DNA of 27,215 nt, from the IMG/VR virus record IMGVR_UViG_3300033997_000327, positions 1 through 27,215 of that record. One strand, written 5' to 3'. This document shows positions 13,692 through 19,691 of the stretch, piece by piece. The position numbers and the translations under genes are program-made. The DNA is from a virus. Below the pieces are notes generated by a model, which saw nothing but the letters and a program-made list of their open reading frames with translations, did no database searches and was not told the origin of the DNA. Position 1 is the stretch's first letter. The number at the start of each line of letters is the position of its first letter.

Positions 13692-14170
13692 GCGGTAACT
13701 CCATAAACGGCCAGATACCCCACCTCGGCCTCAATCGGCCACAGGCCCAGCACGATCAACGCCAGGCGGGTTCTCTGAAATCCGGCTTCCCACAACGTGA
13801 CCTTCTCGTCGTAGGTCGCGCCAGTGGTGTTCTGGTCGATATAGGCATGGCACGCGCTGCAACCCCAGGCGGCCGCCCAGTCGTGCGCCTTCAGCCATCC
13901 GGCCTTGCCGTGCCGCGCCTGGTTCGAATGGCACGCTACGGTCGTCTCCGTGCCACCAATGCAAACGTCCGGGATCTGGATCATGCAGGGCTTGCCCTTG
14001 GCCAGATTCAGCAAGGCCCGGTTGCGGTACATCGTCTTGGTGGCGCGCGGCGTGCTGCGACGGGCCGGCATGCGCTTCCCGCTCGACTTCAGGGCCGAGC
14101 CTGGGCGCATGGGCGCGCCACGCTTCATGGGCGTCTTCTGGCGCAATGGCGTCTTGCGGCTCAACGACAT
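13688..14170 (-). CDS. YbcO/DUF1364-type HNH-like nuclease
   Basis: A 160-residue protein has a basic N-terminal tail (about residues 1-50, rich in Arg/Lys/Pro) and then a nuclease core. The core contains KPCMIQIPDVCIGGTETTV, ACHSNQARHGKAG, and HDWAAAWGCSACHAYIDQNT, with paired Cys and His residues matching the YbcO family (DUF1364). These lambdoid proteins are thought to act in recombination, replacing NinG/Rap-like functions. The longer N-terminal tail is unusual but common in Burkholderiales phages. It overlaps the downstream O-like gene by ATGA and the upstream gene by 10 bp. Confidence 0.85.
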   Translation of the reverse strand: MSLSRKTPLRQKTPMKRGAPMRPGSALKSSGKRMPARRSTPRATKTMYRNRALLNLAKGKPCMIQIPDVCIGGTETTVACHSNQARHGKAGWLKAHDWAAAWGCSACHAYIDQNTTGATYDEKVTLWEAGFQRTRLALIVLGLWPIEAEVGYLAVYGVTA

Positions 14171-14463
14171 GCCGCCCCCTGCTGTTTGACCCGATACCAG
14201 TAGGGATAGCGCAAGACGCTCATCCGGCGCTGGACCAGGCCGGCGCGCACCGCATCGAACAGGAACGAATCAACCGCGGCTACTGCGGCCTCTTCGCGCG
14301 AGACGCGCAGCCACGGGCTGACCGCCTTCAGGTCGGGCACCACCAAGGCGCGCAGCGCAAGCACGTCCACCTGGTGGCGCGTGTCGATAATGGCCTGCCG
14401 CACCGCCTCGACCGTCTCCGGCGGAACGCGGTAGCCCTTGAACATGTGCAACGTGTCACGCAT
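14161..14463 (-). CDS. early-operon protein, unknown function
   Basis: A 100-residue protein begins MRDTLHMFKGYRVPPETVEAV and contains IIDTRHQVDVLALRALVV, SREEAAVAAVDSFLFD and RRMSVLRYPYWYRVKQQG. It looks globular and helical with a basic, aromatic C-terminus. I do not recognise the family. It overlaps both neighbours by 8-10 bp in the tightly packed early operon between CII-like and replication genes, where lambdoid phages carry recombination or modulator genes. Confidence 0.6.
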   Translation of the reverse strand: MRDTLHMFKGYRVPPETVEAVRQAIIDTRHQVDVLALRALVVPDLKAVSPWLRVSREEAAVAAVDSFLFDAVRAGLVQRRMSVLRYPYWYRVKQQGAACR

Positions 14464-14761
14464 ACAGGCCGCTCCACTTCAGGAACGGCTTTCGAACCGC
14501 CTCATGGAACAGGGTCGCGGCTGTAGCGTTGTGGTCCAGCTGGGCGCGGCTCTCGATCCCGCAGGCGTTGCGCACGAACTGCGCCGCGTGCTGGTTATCG
14601 CTCACGCCCTGCGGGGCGGCGCCGATGCGGGACACAACCCACCGCTGGAATTTCGCGTTGCCACACATCATGGCCGCAACGCGAGACAGCGCCGCCCCCT
14701 TGCCAGCCGCAGGCGCGCGCCTCGCACGCACCGGGCGCCCCGAATCTCCGCGCGTCAGCAT
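14456..14761 (-). CDS. conserved early phage protein, unknown function
   Basis: A 101-residue protein has a basic, Ala/Arg-rich N-terminus (about residues 1-25) and then a conserved-looking domain: VAAMMCGNAKFQRWVV, NQHAAQFVRNACGIESRAQL, and a final helix with FLKWSGL. I recall short phage proteins with the pattern CxxxxFxxF...AAxxVRxxCGIxSRxELD and unknown function. It overlaps the CII-like gene by 7 bp and the next gene by 8 bp. Confidence 0.62.
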   Translation of the reverse strand: MLTRGDSGRPVRARRAPAAGKGAALSRVAAMMCGNAKFQRWVVSRIGAAPQGVSDNQHAAQFVRNACGIESRAQLDHNATAATLFHEAVRKPFLKWSGLYA

Positions 14762-15282
14762 CCCGCCCTCGCCTTGTCGCCTGCGGCGCGCACTACGTTC
14801 CGCTCAAGGCGCTGGGCCTTCTCCACGATTTTGCGGCACTCGATCACGATGGCCGAGGCATCCGCCTCGCAGATATCGCCATCGGACAGCGCCTCAATCG
14901 CCACTGCCGACAGTTCCCCGTTGAGGTGGGACATTTCCATGACTTTCTGGCGCGCCGCGTCGACCTCGTTCGGGTGCTGGGGCGCCGGCGGCAGAATGTT
15001 GGCGGACACGCCGTGGCGCACGTTGAGCGCCAGCAGCCAATCCCGCGCGTAGCCCTCCCCGCCCTGCTTCTCCATCATCCACTCGGTGGCGAGTTCGAAC
15101 AGGTCCAGAGACATGGATTGGCCTTTCACCCGGCGCAGCTTCTGGCGCAGGGTTTCCGCATGCATCGAAACGCCGCGGCGGTTCGTCATGAACGCGGCCA
15201 GTTCTTCAACGCCCCCGGGCGTCTTCTGCACGCCGATATACAGCGCGTCATGCGGGTCGATCTGTGTGTAGCGGTGGGTCAT
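14755..15282 (-). CDS. CII-like phage regulatory protein (CP76 family)
   Basis: A 175-residue protein begins with DPHDALYIGVQKTPGGVEEL followed by AAFMTNRRGVSMHAETLRQKL, the helix-turn-helix pattern of the Phage_CP76 (CII) family. A helical C-terminal half includes NGELSAVAIEALSDGDICE and AIVIECRKIVEKAQRL. CII-type activators favour lysogeny by turning on repressor and integrase promoters. It lies downstream of the Cro-like gene, as in lambda. AAGG lies 9 bases before the ATG. Confidence 0.8.
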   Translation of the reverse strand: MTHRYTQIDPHDALYIGVQKTPGGVEELAAFMTNRRGVSMHAETLRQKLRRVKGQSMSLDLFELATEWMMEKQGGEGYARDWLLALNVRHGVSANILPPAPQHPNEVDAARQKVMEMSHLNGELSAVAIEALSDGDICEADASAIVIECRKIVEKAQRLERNVVRAAGDKARAGC

Positions 15283-15362
15283 GAGGTCTTACCTTGAAAT
15301 CCGGGTGCGATCAGGGTTTCGGGCTTCCCGCCCCCGCCCTACGATGTGCGACATGGAACACT

Positions 15363-15536
15363 TCACGACACATCAAGCGGGCCTATCCGGATCGCGCCAG
15401 GCGCGGGCGACGTTCGCGTATCGTCGGGGTCGTGACGGTTCAGCCATTCGAGGGGGACGCGCAGGACATGGCTTACCTCTCCGTTCTCCCAATGGACGGT
15501 TGCCAAGCCCCAGTTCAGGGGATCAGCGGTGTGCAT
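15363..15536 (-). CDS. small early protein between Cro-like and CII-like genes
   Basis: A 57-residue protein begins MHTADPLNWGLATVHWENGE and continues VSHVLRVPLEWLNRH. A perfect AGGAGG lies 6 bases before the ATG, among the strongest Shine-Dalgarno sequences in the window. The start overlaps the end of the Cro-like gene by 14 bp, so it should be coexpressed from the same promoter. No family recognised; the size and place suggest a modulator or host-interaction protein. Confidence 0.72.
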   Translation of the reverse strand: MHTADPLNWGLATVHWENGEVSHVLRVPLEWLNRHDPDDTRTSPAPGAIRIGPLDVS

Positions 15537-15780
15537 GGGATACCTCCTGCCCCTGTTCAGAATCCGCGAGATCAGGCCAGATCCGCCGCCATTGGCGGCA
15601 AAGCAACTTGCGCGACACGCCGGACTCCCTTTCGAGTGACACCGCATATTCAGCGGGGACATTCCCAGATCGCTCCCATTGCTGCACCGTTTGATAGTTG
15701 GTTGCTCCAACCTTTCGGGCCGCGGCGACAGGGCCGCCAAGTAGAGCGACGGCCAATGAAATGTGAGGGTTCTTTTCCAT
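15523..15780 (-). CDS. Cro-like transcriptional regulator (YdaS-type HTH)
   Basis: An 85-residue protein carries a YdaS/Cro-type helix-turn-helix: SLAVALLGGPVAAARKVGAT, then NYQTVQQWERSGNVPAEYAV, then LERESGVSRKLL. It is the first gene of the leftward lytic operon and faces the CI-like repressor across an 83-bp operator region with three binding-site-like repeats. The transcript may start at or very close to the ATG: a TTGCAT-17-TAGAGT promoter-like pair ends 6 bases upstream and only a weak GAG is available. Confidence 0.85.
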   Translation of the reverse strand: MEKNPHISLAVALLGGPVAAARKVGATNYQTVQQWERSGNVPAEYAVSLERESGVSRKLLCRQWRRIWPDLADSEQGQEVSHAHR

Positions 15781-15786
15781 GCGCTT

Positions 15787-15815
15787 ACTCTAATACAAGA
15801 AAAACTAGCATGCAA
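15787..15815 (-). promoter_or_regulatory. P_R-like promoter for the lytic operon
   Basis: On the minus strand TTGCAT (15810-15815) and TAGAGT (15787-15792) are 17 bp apart and precede the Cro-like gene. The promoter is overlapped by two of the three operator-like repeats, so repressor binding should block it. The predicted transcript would be leaderless or nearly so. Confidence 0.6.
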
Positions 15816-15847
15816 GATTTTCCTGCAATGACACAAGTTAGTCTTGT
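15795..15847. promoter_or_regulatory. tripartite operator between Cro-like and CI-like genes
   Basis: Three 15-bp sites fit the consensus RCAAG-N5-CTWGY or close variants: ACAAGAAAAACTAGC (15795-15809), GCAAGATTTTCCTGC (15812-15826) and ACAAGTTAGTCTTGT (15833-15847, perfect arms). Centres are 17 and 21 bp apart, much like lambda O_R1-3. The same site type recurs twice before the rightward operon. Confidence 0.82.
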
Positions 15848-15863
15848 GGTTAACCTCGCGCGC

Positions 15864-16496
15864 ATGAGCACTATTCACGCCCGTATCAAAAAGCTCCGCG
15901 AAACCCATCAGATGTCCATGGAGGGGTTGGCAGACGCCGTCGGCGTTTCCTGGCAGACCGTTCAACAGTGGGAAAATGGCAAGACTGCCCCCAAGCGCAA
16001 ACGCCTAGAGGACGTGGCTACAGCGCTTGGCACTACGGTCGATTACCTCTTGACAGGGGGCCAGGCGGCTTACTCGACGCCCGAGTATGTCGAGGTGCGC
16101 CGTATCGACGTCAGGTTGTCAGCTGGTCACGGAGCTGTCGTGATTTCTGAGAGCGAGAAGACGCGCCTTTCATTTCGCGCCGATTTCTTGCGTGACGCAG
16201 GGGCCGACCCTGCCTATACCGTCACCGCGGAGTCGGATGGCGACAGCATGTATCCGGCAATCCCAGATAAAGCGACGGTGCTTCTGAATCTGCAGGACAA
16301 GACGATAAGAAATCGTAAGATCTATGCCTTCCGACTTGATGGCCATTTGCACATCAAACGGTTCATAAAGGAAGGTGCCGGTGCAAAATTGATTGCTCGG
16401 TCAGACAATCCGGCATACCCAGATATCGAAATAAATCCCAGGCAAGATGATTTCGAGCTGATTGGCCGGGCATTCTGGTTTTGCGCACGCCTGTAA
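15864..16496 (+). CDS. CI-like repressor, S24 autoprotease
   Basis: A 210-residue protein. Residues 1-65 are a Cro/C1-type helix-turn-helix (ARIKKLRETHQMSMEGLADA, VGVSWQTVQQWENGKTAP). Residues 80-210 are a LexA-like peptidase S24 domain with an Ala87-Gly88 cleavage bond (RLSAGHGAVV), Ser128 in DGDSMYP and Lys152 as the catalytic pair. The repressor should therefore be inactivated by RecA in the SOS response, inducing the prophage. The ATG lacks a clear Shine-Dalgarno, as lambda cI does from its maintenance promoter. An upstream in-frame ATG at 15810 lies within the operators and is unlikely. Confidence 0.93.
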   Translation: MSTIHARIKKLRETHQMSMEGLADAVGVSWQTVQQWENGKTAPKRKRLEDVATALGTTVDYLLTGGQAAYSTPEYVEVRRIDVRLSAGHGAVVISESEKTRLSFRADFLRDAGADPAYTVTAESDGDSMYPAIPDKATVLLNLQDKTIRNRKIYAFRLDGHLHIKRFIKEGAGAKLIARSDNPAYPDIEINPRQDDFELIGRAFWFCARL

Positions 16497-16549
16497 CCGC
16501 TCAAGTATTCGCCCCCAAAGCAGGAAGCCCACAAAACGCCATCATTGCC

Positions 16550-17452
16550 ATGAAGCTGCTCCCCTTAGCGCTGCTCGCCCTCCCCACCATTTCTCATGCG
16601 GCATGGGAGTACAAAACTGTCCGTGATGAGATGCGCGGCACCGAAGTACGCGTCGCATTGCTGCAATCAACCAACAACGTGCAGCTGGAATTCCCTTACG
16701 CTGGTGGAAGTAAGCTCAACCTGGTGCTGCGTCAGAAATCGGACACCACAGACGCGTACTTGATGATCGACAAGGGCCAATTCGCCTGCCTATCACCATC
16801 CTGCAAGATCAGCGCCCGCTTTGATGAGGGTGATGTCATAGAGCTTGTCGGTGAGCCGGGACAGAACACGTCGACGGTGTTTCTGGAACATCCACAGCTG
16901 ATATCCGAAACTGTCCGCTTGGCCAAGAAATTGATTGTTGAAGTGTCCCTTCACAACCATGGCGCTCGGCAGTTCAAATTCGACTTGGACGGACTGGAGT
17001 GGCCATGGCCTTCAGGTACGCCCTCAATACAGCAAGGCTTGGGCGCACAAAAATGGGCAGCTGCGCCTTTGCCTTCTATGTCTACCCCGACTCAGGCCAA
17101 AGCAACGAACGCAGTCTGCTACGAGGGCCCTATTCCTGACGATCCCCAATGGAAGGCCGCGAACGTCTTGCAGGTCAACTATTGCTTCGTGGATTCAAAG
17201 CTCTGGTACGCCGTCGCAAACTCCCAGGCCTCCCCTAGCGGCATCGCAGCTCTGCGCAAGCTTGCCCTATCCCTGATGGGTCGCAAGCCGGACTCTGCGA
17301 TTCCGGGATACGAAAGCTGGCGTGGAGACACACAGGGCGATCTATTCGGGGCTGCCCTCATGGGGAGCCCTGAGAAAAAAAGCTCGGCGCCCTGGTCGCT
17401 ACTACTCCGATACGAGCCAGTCGGTAGCCTAGCCAAAAAAACCACGAATTGA
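16550..17452 (+). CDS. secreted protein of unknown function, lysogenic cargo gene
   Basis: A 300-residue protein has a clear Sec signal peptide (MKLLPLALLALPTISHA, cleavage about residue 17). The rest is soluble and periplasmic by prediction: AWEYKTVRDEMRGTEVRVAL at the mature N-terminus, a Cys pair region (FACLSPSCKIS) and a C-terminal half with two more Cys (AVCYEGPIPDDP, VNYCFVDSKLWYAV). Disulphides are plausible. It lies 53 bp after the repressor gene and before a terminator, so it is probably coexpressed with CI in lysogens, like lambda rex. Base composition is lower in GC than the structural genes. No Shine-Dalgarno is obvious at the chosen ATG. Function unknown. Confidence 0.72.
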   Translation: MKLLPLALLALPTISHAAWEYKTVRDEMRGTEVRVALLQSTNNVQLEFPYAGGSKLNLVLRQKSDTTDAYLMIDKGQFACLSPSCKISARFDEGDVIELVGEPGQNTSTVFLEHPQLISETVRLAKKLIVEVSLHNHGARQFKFDLDGLEWPWPSGTPSIQQGLGAQKWAAAPLPSMSTPTQAKATNAVCYEGPIPDDPQWKAANVLQVNYCFVDSKLWYAVANSQASPSGIAALRKLALSLMGRKPDSAIPGYESWRGDTQGDLFGAALMGSPEKKSSAPWSLLLRYEPVGSLAKKTTN

Positions 17453-17459
17453 AGCAGCC

Positions 17460-17482
17460 GCCACCTCAGGTGGCTTTTTTTT
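17460..17482 (+). terminator. Rho-independent terminator of the repressor operon
   Basis: GCCACC-tca-GGTGGC (17460-17474) is followed by eight T. It lies 8 bp after the stop of the secreted cargo gene and closes the CI-cargo transcript. The P_L-like operator begins 11 bp further on, so the two units are well insulated. Confidence 0.9.
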
Positions 17483-17492
17483 CACCTGCAAT

Positions 17493-17532
17493 GCTAGTTT
17501 TTCTTGCATGCTAGTTTTTCTTGTGTAAAAAT
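17493..17532 (+). promoter_or_regulatory. P_L-like promoter with two repressor operators
   Basis: Two 17-bp direct repeats contain the sites GCTAGTTTTTCTTGC (17493-17507) and GCTAGTTTTTCTTGT (17510-17524), both matching the operators at 15.8 kb in reverse orientation. A 23-bp block (17502-17524) is identical to the reverse complement of 15795-15817. The promoter is probably TTGCAT (17504-17509) with a -10 in TAAAAAT about 16-17 bp later. It should drive the rightward operon and be silenced by CI. Confidence 0.78.
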
Positions 17533-17818
17533 GCGCTCACGCTCTTTAACAACCTGCCGCCGATGTTGCTCGCCCCGCCTGTGGGGCGTTCCCCGGCTCA
17601 ATCGCACCTACGGGCATGGCCGTAGCTCTGCGCGGTGTCCCTACCGTATCCAGCCCGCCATAGCGCGGTTCACGGTCAAGAGGGTGAGGCGTAGACGGCC
17701 AAGACAAGCAACGGTCACGCCGGTTGGAATCCCGGCCAGCTTTACCCGATCCGCTGAAAAGCGGGTTTCGGCCAGCGCTGCGGGTCAGTGCTGACCGAAG
17801 CCACTCAAGGAGACCCAC
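17533..17818 (+). promoter_or_regulatory. P_L leader with boxA-like antitermination signal
   Basis: This 286-bp untranslated leader starts with CGCTCTTTAACA (17540-17551), a perfect match to the bacterial boxA consensus bound by NusB/NusE. It lies at or within a few bases of the expected transcript start. A GC hairpin CGCCCC-6 nt-GGGGCG follows 19 bp later (17571-17588) and may play the part of boxB. Near the end are CCGC-tgaaaa-GCGG (17751-17764) and the palindrome GGTCAG-tg-CTGACC (17783-17796). I find no supported gene in it; an Arg-rich open frame across it has no ribosome binding site. Confidence 0.65.
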
Positions 17819-18088
17819 ATGATCCTGATTTCTACGCTCCGCAAGATGGGCGACAAGCCGGTTTTCGTCGTCAACGTCCCCGCCCACATCGCCAAGGTTG
17901 GCGACCTGCCGCCCATCAATGTGCCAGCCCACCAAGACGCATTCGCTACGAAGCCGCAGGCCGACAAGTACGCGGCCACGCACGATCCGCGCCAGTTCGG
18001 CGCCAGCGTGTTCCCGGTCGTGTCCCGCATGACCGCCCGCGCCTATGCCGACCAACACGTAGGCTGGACGTTCAAGGCCCCCGCCTAA
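17819..18088 (+). CDS. first protein of the rightward operon, unknown function
   Basis: An 89-residue protein begins MILISTLRKMGDKPVFVVNV and continues through AHIAKVGDLPPINVPAHQDA, with a repeat-like use of VPAH. AAGGAG lies 7 bases before the ATG, a strong site. It is soluble and rich in Pro and Ala. No family recognised. It is the first gene after the boxA leader, the place where lambda has N; however it lacks the basic, Arg-rich N-terminus of N proteins. Confidence 0.65.
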   Translation: MILISTLRKMGDKPVFVVNVPAHIAKVGDLPPINVPAHQDAFATKPQADKYAATHDPRQFGASVFPVVSRMTARAYADQHVGWTFKAPA

Positions 18089-18094
18089 CCCCCC

Positions 18095-18108
18095 GCCCCG
18101 GTAGGGGC
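18095..18108 (+). other. GC hairpin directly before a ribosome binding site
   Basis: GCCCC-ggta-GGGGC forms a 5-bp stem ending two bases before the AGGAG of the next gene. A similar hairpin precedes the following gene, suggesting a shared control or mRNA-processing element. Confidence 0.5.
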
Positions 18109-18120
18109 CAGGAGAACAGC

Positions 18121-18504
18121 ATGCAAAGCAATCTGATCCTCACCGCCGCCCAGGCCCAGGCCGTGTATAGCGCAATGTGCGCGCTGAACCAGATCGGCGT
18201 CAGCTCGGGGGACGTTGTTATCCCCGCCACGGCGACGGAACACCGCATCAACGTGTACTGGAACGCCGAGGGCGTCGCTGTGGTTTTCGGCTTCGGTTCT
18301 CGCCAGGCCTACGCCGATCAAGCCGCCTTCGCCGCCGCCTACGACCTGCACCAGCCGGTCAACGCCGCCCCGCTGCTTAAGGCAGCAGAAAGGGCGGCGC
18401 GCCGGATCGACTGGTTCCTGGACTTGAACCCGGACCACGTCGACAGCACGCTCAACGTGATCCGCCAAGACCTGCGCGCCGCCATGGCCCAGGCCTCTGC
18501 CTGA
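18121..18504 (+). CDS. rightward-operon protein, unknown function
   Basis: A 127-residue protein begins MQSNLILTAAQAQAVYSAMC and continues with a beta-type part (TATEHRINVYWNAEGVAVVF) and a helical C-terminus (LLKAAERAARRIDWFLDLNP, VDSTLNVIRQDLRAAMA). AGGAG lies about 6 bases before the ATG. The protein appears soluble. No family recognised. The C-terminal helices could mediate dimerisation. Confidence 0.65.
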   Translation: MQSNLILTAAQAQAVYSAMCALNQIGVSSGDVVIPATATEHRINVYWNAEGVAVVFGFGSRQAYADQAAFAAAYDLHQPVNAAPLLKAAERAARRIDWFLDLNPDHVDSTLNVIRQDLRAAMAQASA

Positions 18505-18516
18505 CCTTCCCCACCC

Positions 18517-18533
18517 GCCCCGGGCGCCGGGGC
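18517..18533 (+). other. GC hairpin directly before a ribosome binding site
   Basis: GCCCCGG-gcg-CCGGGGC forms a 7-bp stem whose last base touches the AAGGAG of the next gene. It has the same core and placement as the hairpin at 18095-18108. Stem formation could reduce or time ribosome access to this site. Confidence 0.55.
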
Positions 18534-18545
18534 AAGGAGACAACC

Positions 18546-18731
18546 ATGAACGACGCCGAATCCCTCTCCTACGCAATCTCCAAGCAACTCGCCACCGCCC
18601 AGTACCTCAGTACGAACTATGGCGATATCCCCCTCGATGAAGAAATGCGCGCCGCTGTCGACAACGCAGTGCGGCCCATCCTCAAGCGCCGCTTGAATGC
18701 GGTCATCGTCGAAGCTCAACCCCAGCAGTGA
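18546..18731 (+). CDS. small acidic protein, unknown function
   Basis: A 61-residue protein begins MNDAESLSYAISKQLATAQY and continues in a helical pattern (DEEMRAAVDNAVRPILKRRL). AAGGAG lies 7 bases before the ATG. It follows a GC hairpin, and the next gene begins 10 bp after its stop. No family recognised. Confidence 0.6.
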   Translation: MNDAESLSYAISKQLATAQYLSTNYGDIPLDEEMRAAVDNAVRPILKRRLNAVIVEAQPQQ

Positions 18732-18741
18732 GGAAGCGACC

Positions 18742-18972
18742 ATGGAAGAAGTGACCATTCACGAGGCCGGCGCCCTGCTCGCCGCTACCGGCCGCATCAT
18801 GATGCGCCAAGGCGTGCATTTCGACGTGTTGGTCGGTGACTGCCGCGATGATTGCAGCGATGCCGACTTACTGGAAATCATGGGTAATGCCGGCGTGCCG
18901 GAAGAGCGGGCGCGCGAACTGCTCCGCATGGACCTCAGCGACGTGATCGCCGACCTGCACTTCGGCACTTGA
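18742..18972 (+). CDS. small acidic protein, unknown function
   Basis: A 76-residue acidic protein begins MEEVTIHEAGALLAATGRIM and ends DLSDVIADLHFGT. It has a Cys pair (GDCRDDCSDADLLEIMG). AGGAAG lies 6 bases before the ATG, just after the preceding stop. It may be anti-restriction or DNA-mimic like by charge, but that is speculation. It is the last plus-strand gene before the inverted rpiB insertion. Confidence 0.58.
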   Translation: MEEVTIHEAGALLAATGRIMMRQGVHFDVLVGDCRDDCSDADLLEIMGNAGVPEERARELLRMDLSDVIADLHFGT

Positions 18973-18984
18973 CAGCCCCGGCTC

Positions 18985-19017
18985 ATGCCCCGCGAGCGGG
19001 GTATCGGCAGGCGCTGT
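18985..19017 (+). repeat. stem-loop repeat, left copy flanking rpiB
   Basis: The stem ATGCCCC / GGGGTAT with a 6-base loop is followed by CGGCAGGCGCTGT. The 33-bp element matches 19632-19664 at 26 of 33 positions. Several differences fall within the stem and keep it paired (ATGCCTT / AGGGCAT in the other copy). The last 12 bases, GGCAGGCGCTGT, are identical. Confidence 0.65.
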
Positions 19018-19033
19018 ATCGAATCGGGCATCC

Positions 19034-19480
19034 TTAGCCGGGGGTGCAAGACCGCTTCATAGCCTCCAGCATGTCGACTCTCAGTTGATGCCGACCGCCC
19101 TCAAACGGGGTACTGAAGAACACGTCGATGCACTCGCGCGCCGTATCGAAGTCAATGAGCCTGCTACCCAATACCAACACGTTCGCGTCGTTGTGTTGAC
19201 GGCTGAGGCGCGCCATGTCCGCATTCACACATAGCGCTGCCCGAACCGCGGCGAAGCGATTGGCCGCAATGGAAATCCCGATCCCAGACCCACAGATGGC
19301 AACCCCTCGTTGGGCCTTGCCATCTGTTATCGCTTCCCCAAGCCTGAAGCCGAATTCGGGGTAATCAACAGACTCGGACGAACTCGCGCCCAGGTCAAGC
19401 CAGTCGATACCGCCGTATGCCTGCTTCAGCAGCTCTTTAAGTTCGTAGCCGGCATGGTCTGACGCGATAGCAATCATCAT
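19034..19480 (-). CDS. rpiB: ribose-5-phosphate isomerase B-like protein (cargo gene)
   Basis: A 148-residue protein, normal RpiB length. It has ASDHAGYELKELLK at the N-terminus, the SESVDYPEFGFRLGEAI segment, the substrate-binding loop ICGSGIGISIAANRF with Cys63, and ARLSRQHNDANVLVLGSRLI. The family interconverts ribose-5-phosphate and ribulose-5-phosphate; related LacAB and sugar isomerases share the fold, so the substrate here is not certain. All expected active-site residues appear present. It lies antisense inside a phage operon, with its own promoter-like sequence and a flanking direct repeat, so it is probably a cargo gene rather than phage core. GGAG lies about 9 bases before the ATG; a second ATG follows at once. 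Confidence 0.92.
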   Translation of the reverse strand: MMIAIASDHAGYELKELLKQAYGGIDWLDLGASSSESVDYPEFGFRLGEAITDGKAQRGVAICGSGIGISIAANRFAAVRAALCVNADMARLSRQHNDANVLVLGSRLIDFDTARECIDVFFSTPFEGGRHQLRVDMLEAMKRSCTPG

Positions 19481-19532
19481 TTCTAACTCCGCCCCTCTCT
19501 AGATGGAAAAGCCGCAAATTCACCCGGGGCAG

Positions 19533-19560
19533 CATATAGGCGAATGCGCCGCACTGTCCA
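19533..19560 (-). promoter_or_regulatory. sigma70-like promoter for rpiB
   Basis: On the minus strand TGGACA (19555-19560) and TATATG (19533-19538) are 16 bp apart, about 50 bp before the rpiB ATG. Five of six -35 bases match consensus. This would allow rpiB expression in the lysogen independently of phage promoters. Confidence 0.55.
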
Positions 19561-19631
19561 GAATGCCCGGCTTGCGCGCACATAGGGCCCCGCGACCCCA
19601 GCCCATTTACCCCTCGTACCAGCCTCTCCCA

Positions 19632-19664
19632 ATGCCTTGCTCGCAGGGCATTGGCAGGCGCTGT
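19632..19664 (+). repeat. stem-loop repeat, right copy flanking rpiB
   Basis: The stem ATGCCTT / AGGGCAT with a 6-base loop is followed by TGGCAGGCGCTGT. It is the counterpart of 18985-19017, 33 bp long, 26 of 33 identical. A tiny ORF for a 25-residue peptide starts 27 bp downstream. Confidence 0.65.
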
Positions 19665-19691
19665 TGCCTGATCCCCTACCTGGAATTCCCC

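Noticed and set aside
13014-13706. Plus-strand 230-residue frame opposite the O-like gene
   Set aside because: Shadow of the initiator gene, which has a recognised DUF1376 domain and coupled starts.
15283-15354. A 21-codon minus-strand frame before the CII-like gene
   Set aside because: Too short, with no family and only a poor ribosome binding site; more likely untranslated spacer.
15294-15863. N-terminal extension of the CI-like repressor frame
   Set aside because: It crosses the operators and the Cro-like gene antisense; the HTH starts properly at 15864.
17721-17740. tRNA-like T-arm in the P_L leader
   Set aside because: The loop is 8 bases and lacks the TTC motif, and no acceptor or anticodon stem fits around it.
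17504-17794. Arg-rich 96-residue frame over the P_L leader, a conceivable N protein
   Set aside because: It starts inside the operator, has no ribosome binding site and reads across boxA and hairpins; coding is unlikely although Arg content is tempting.
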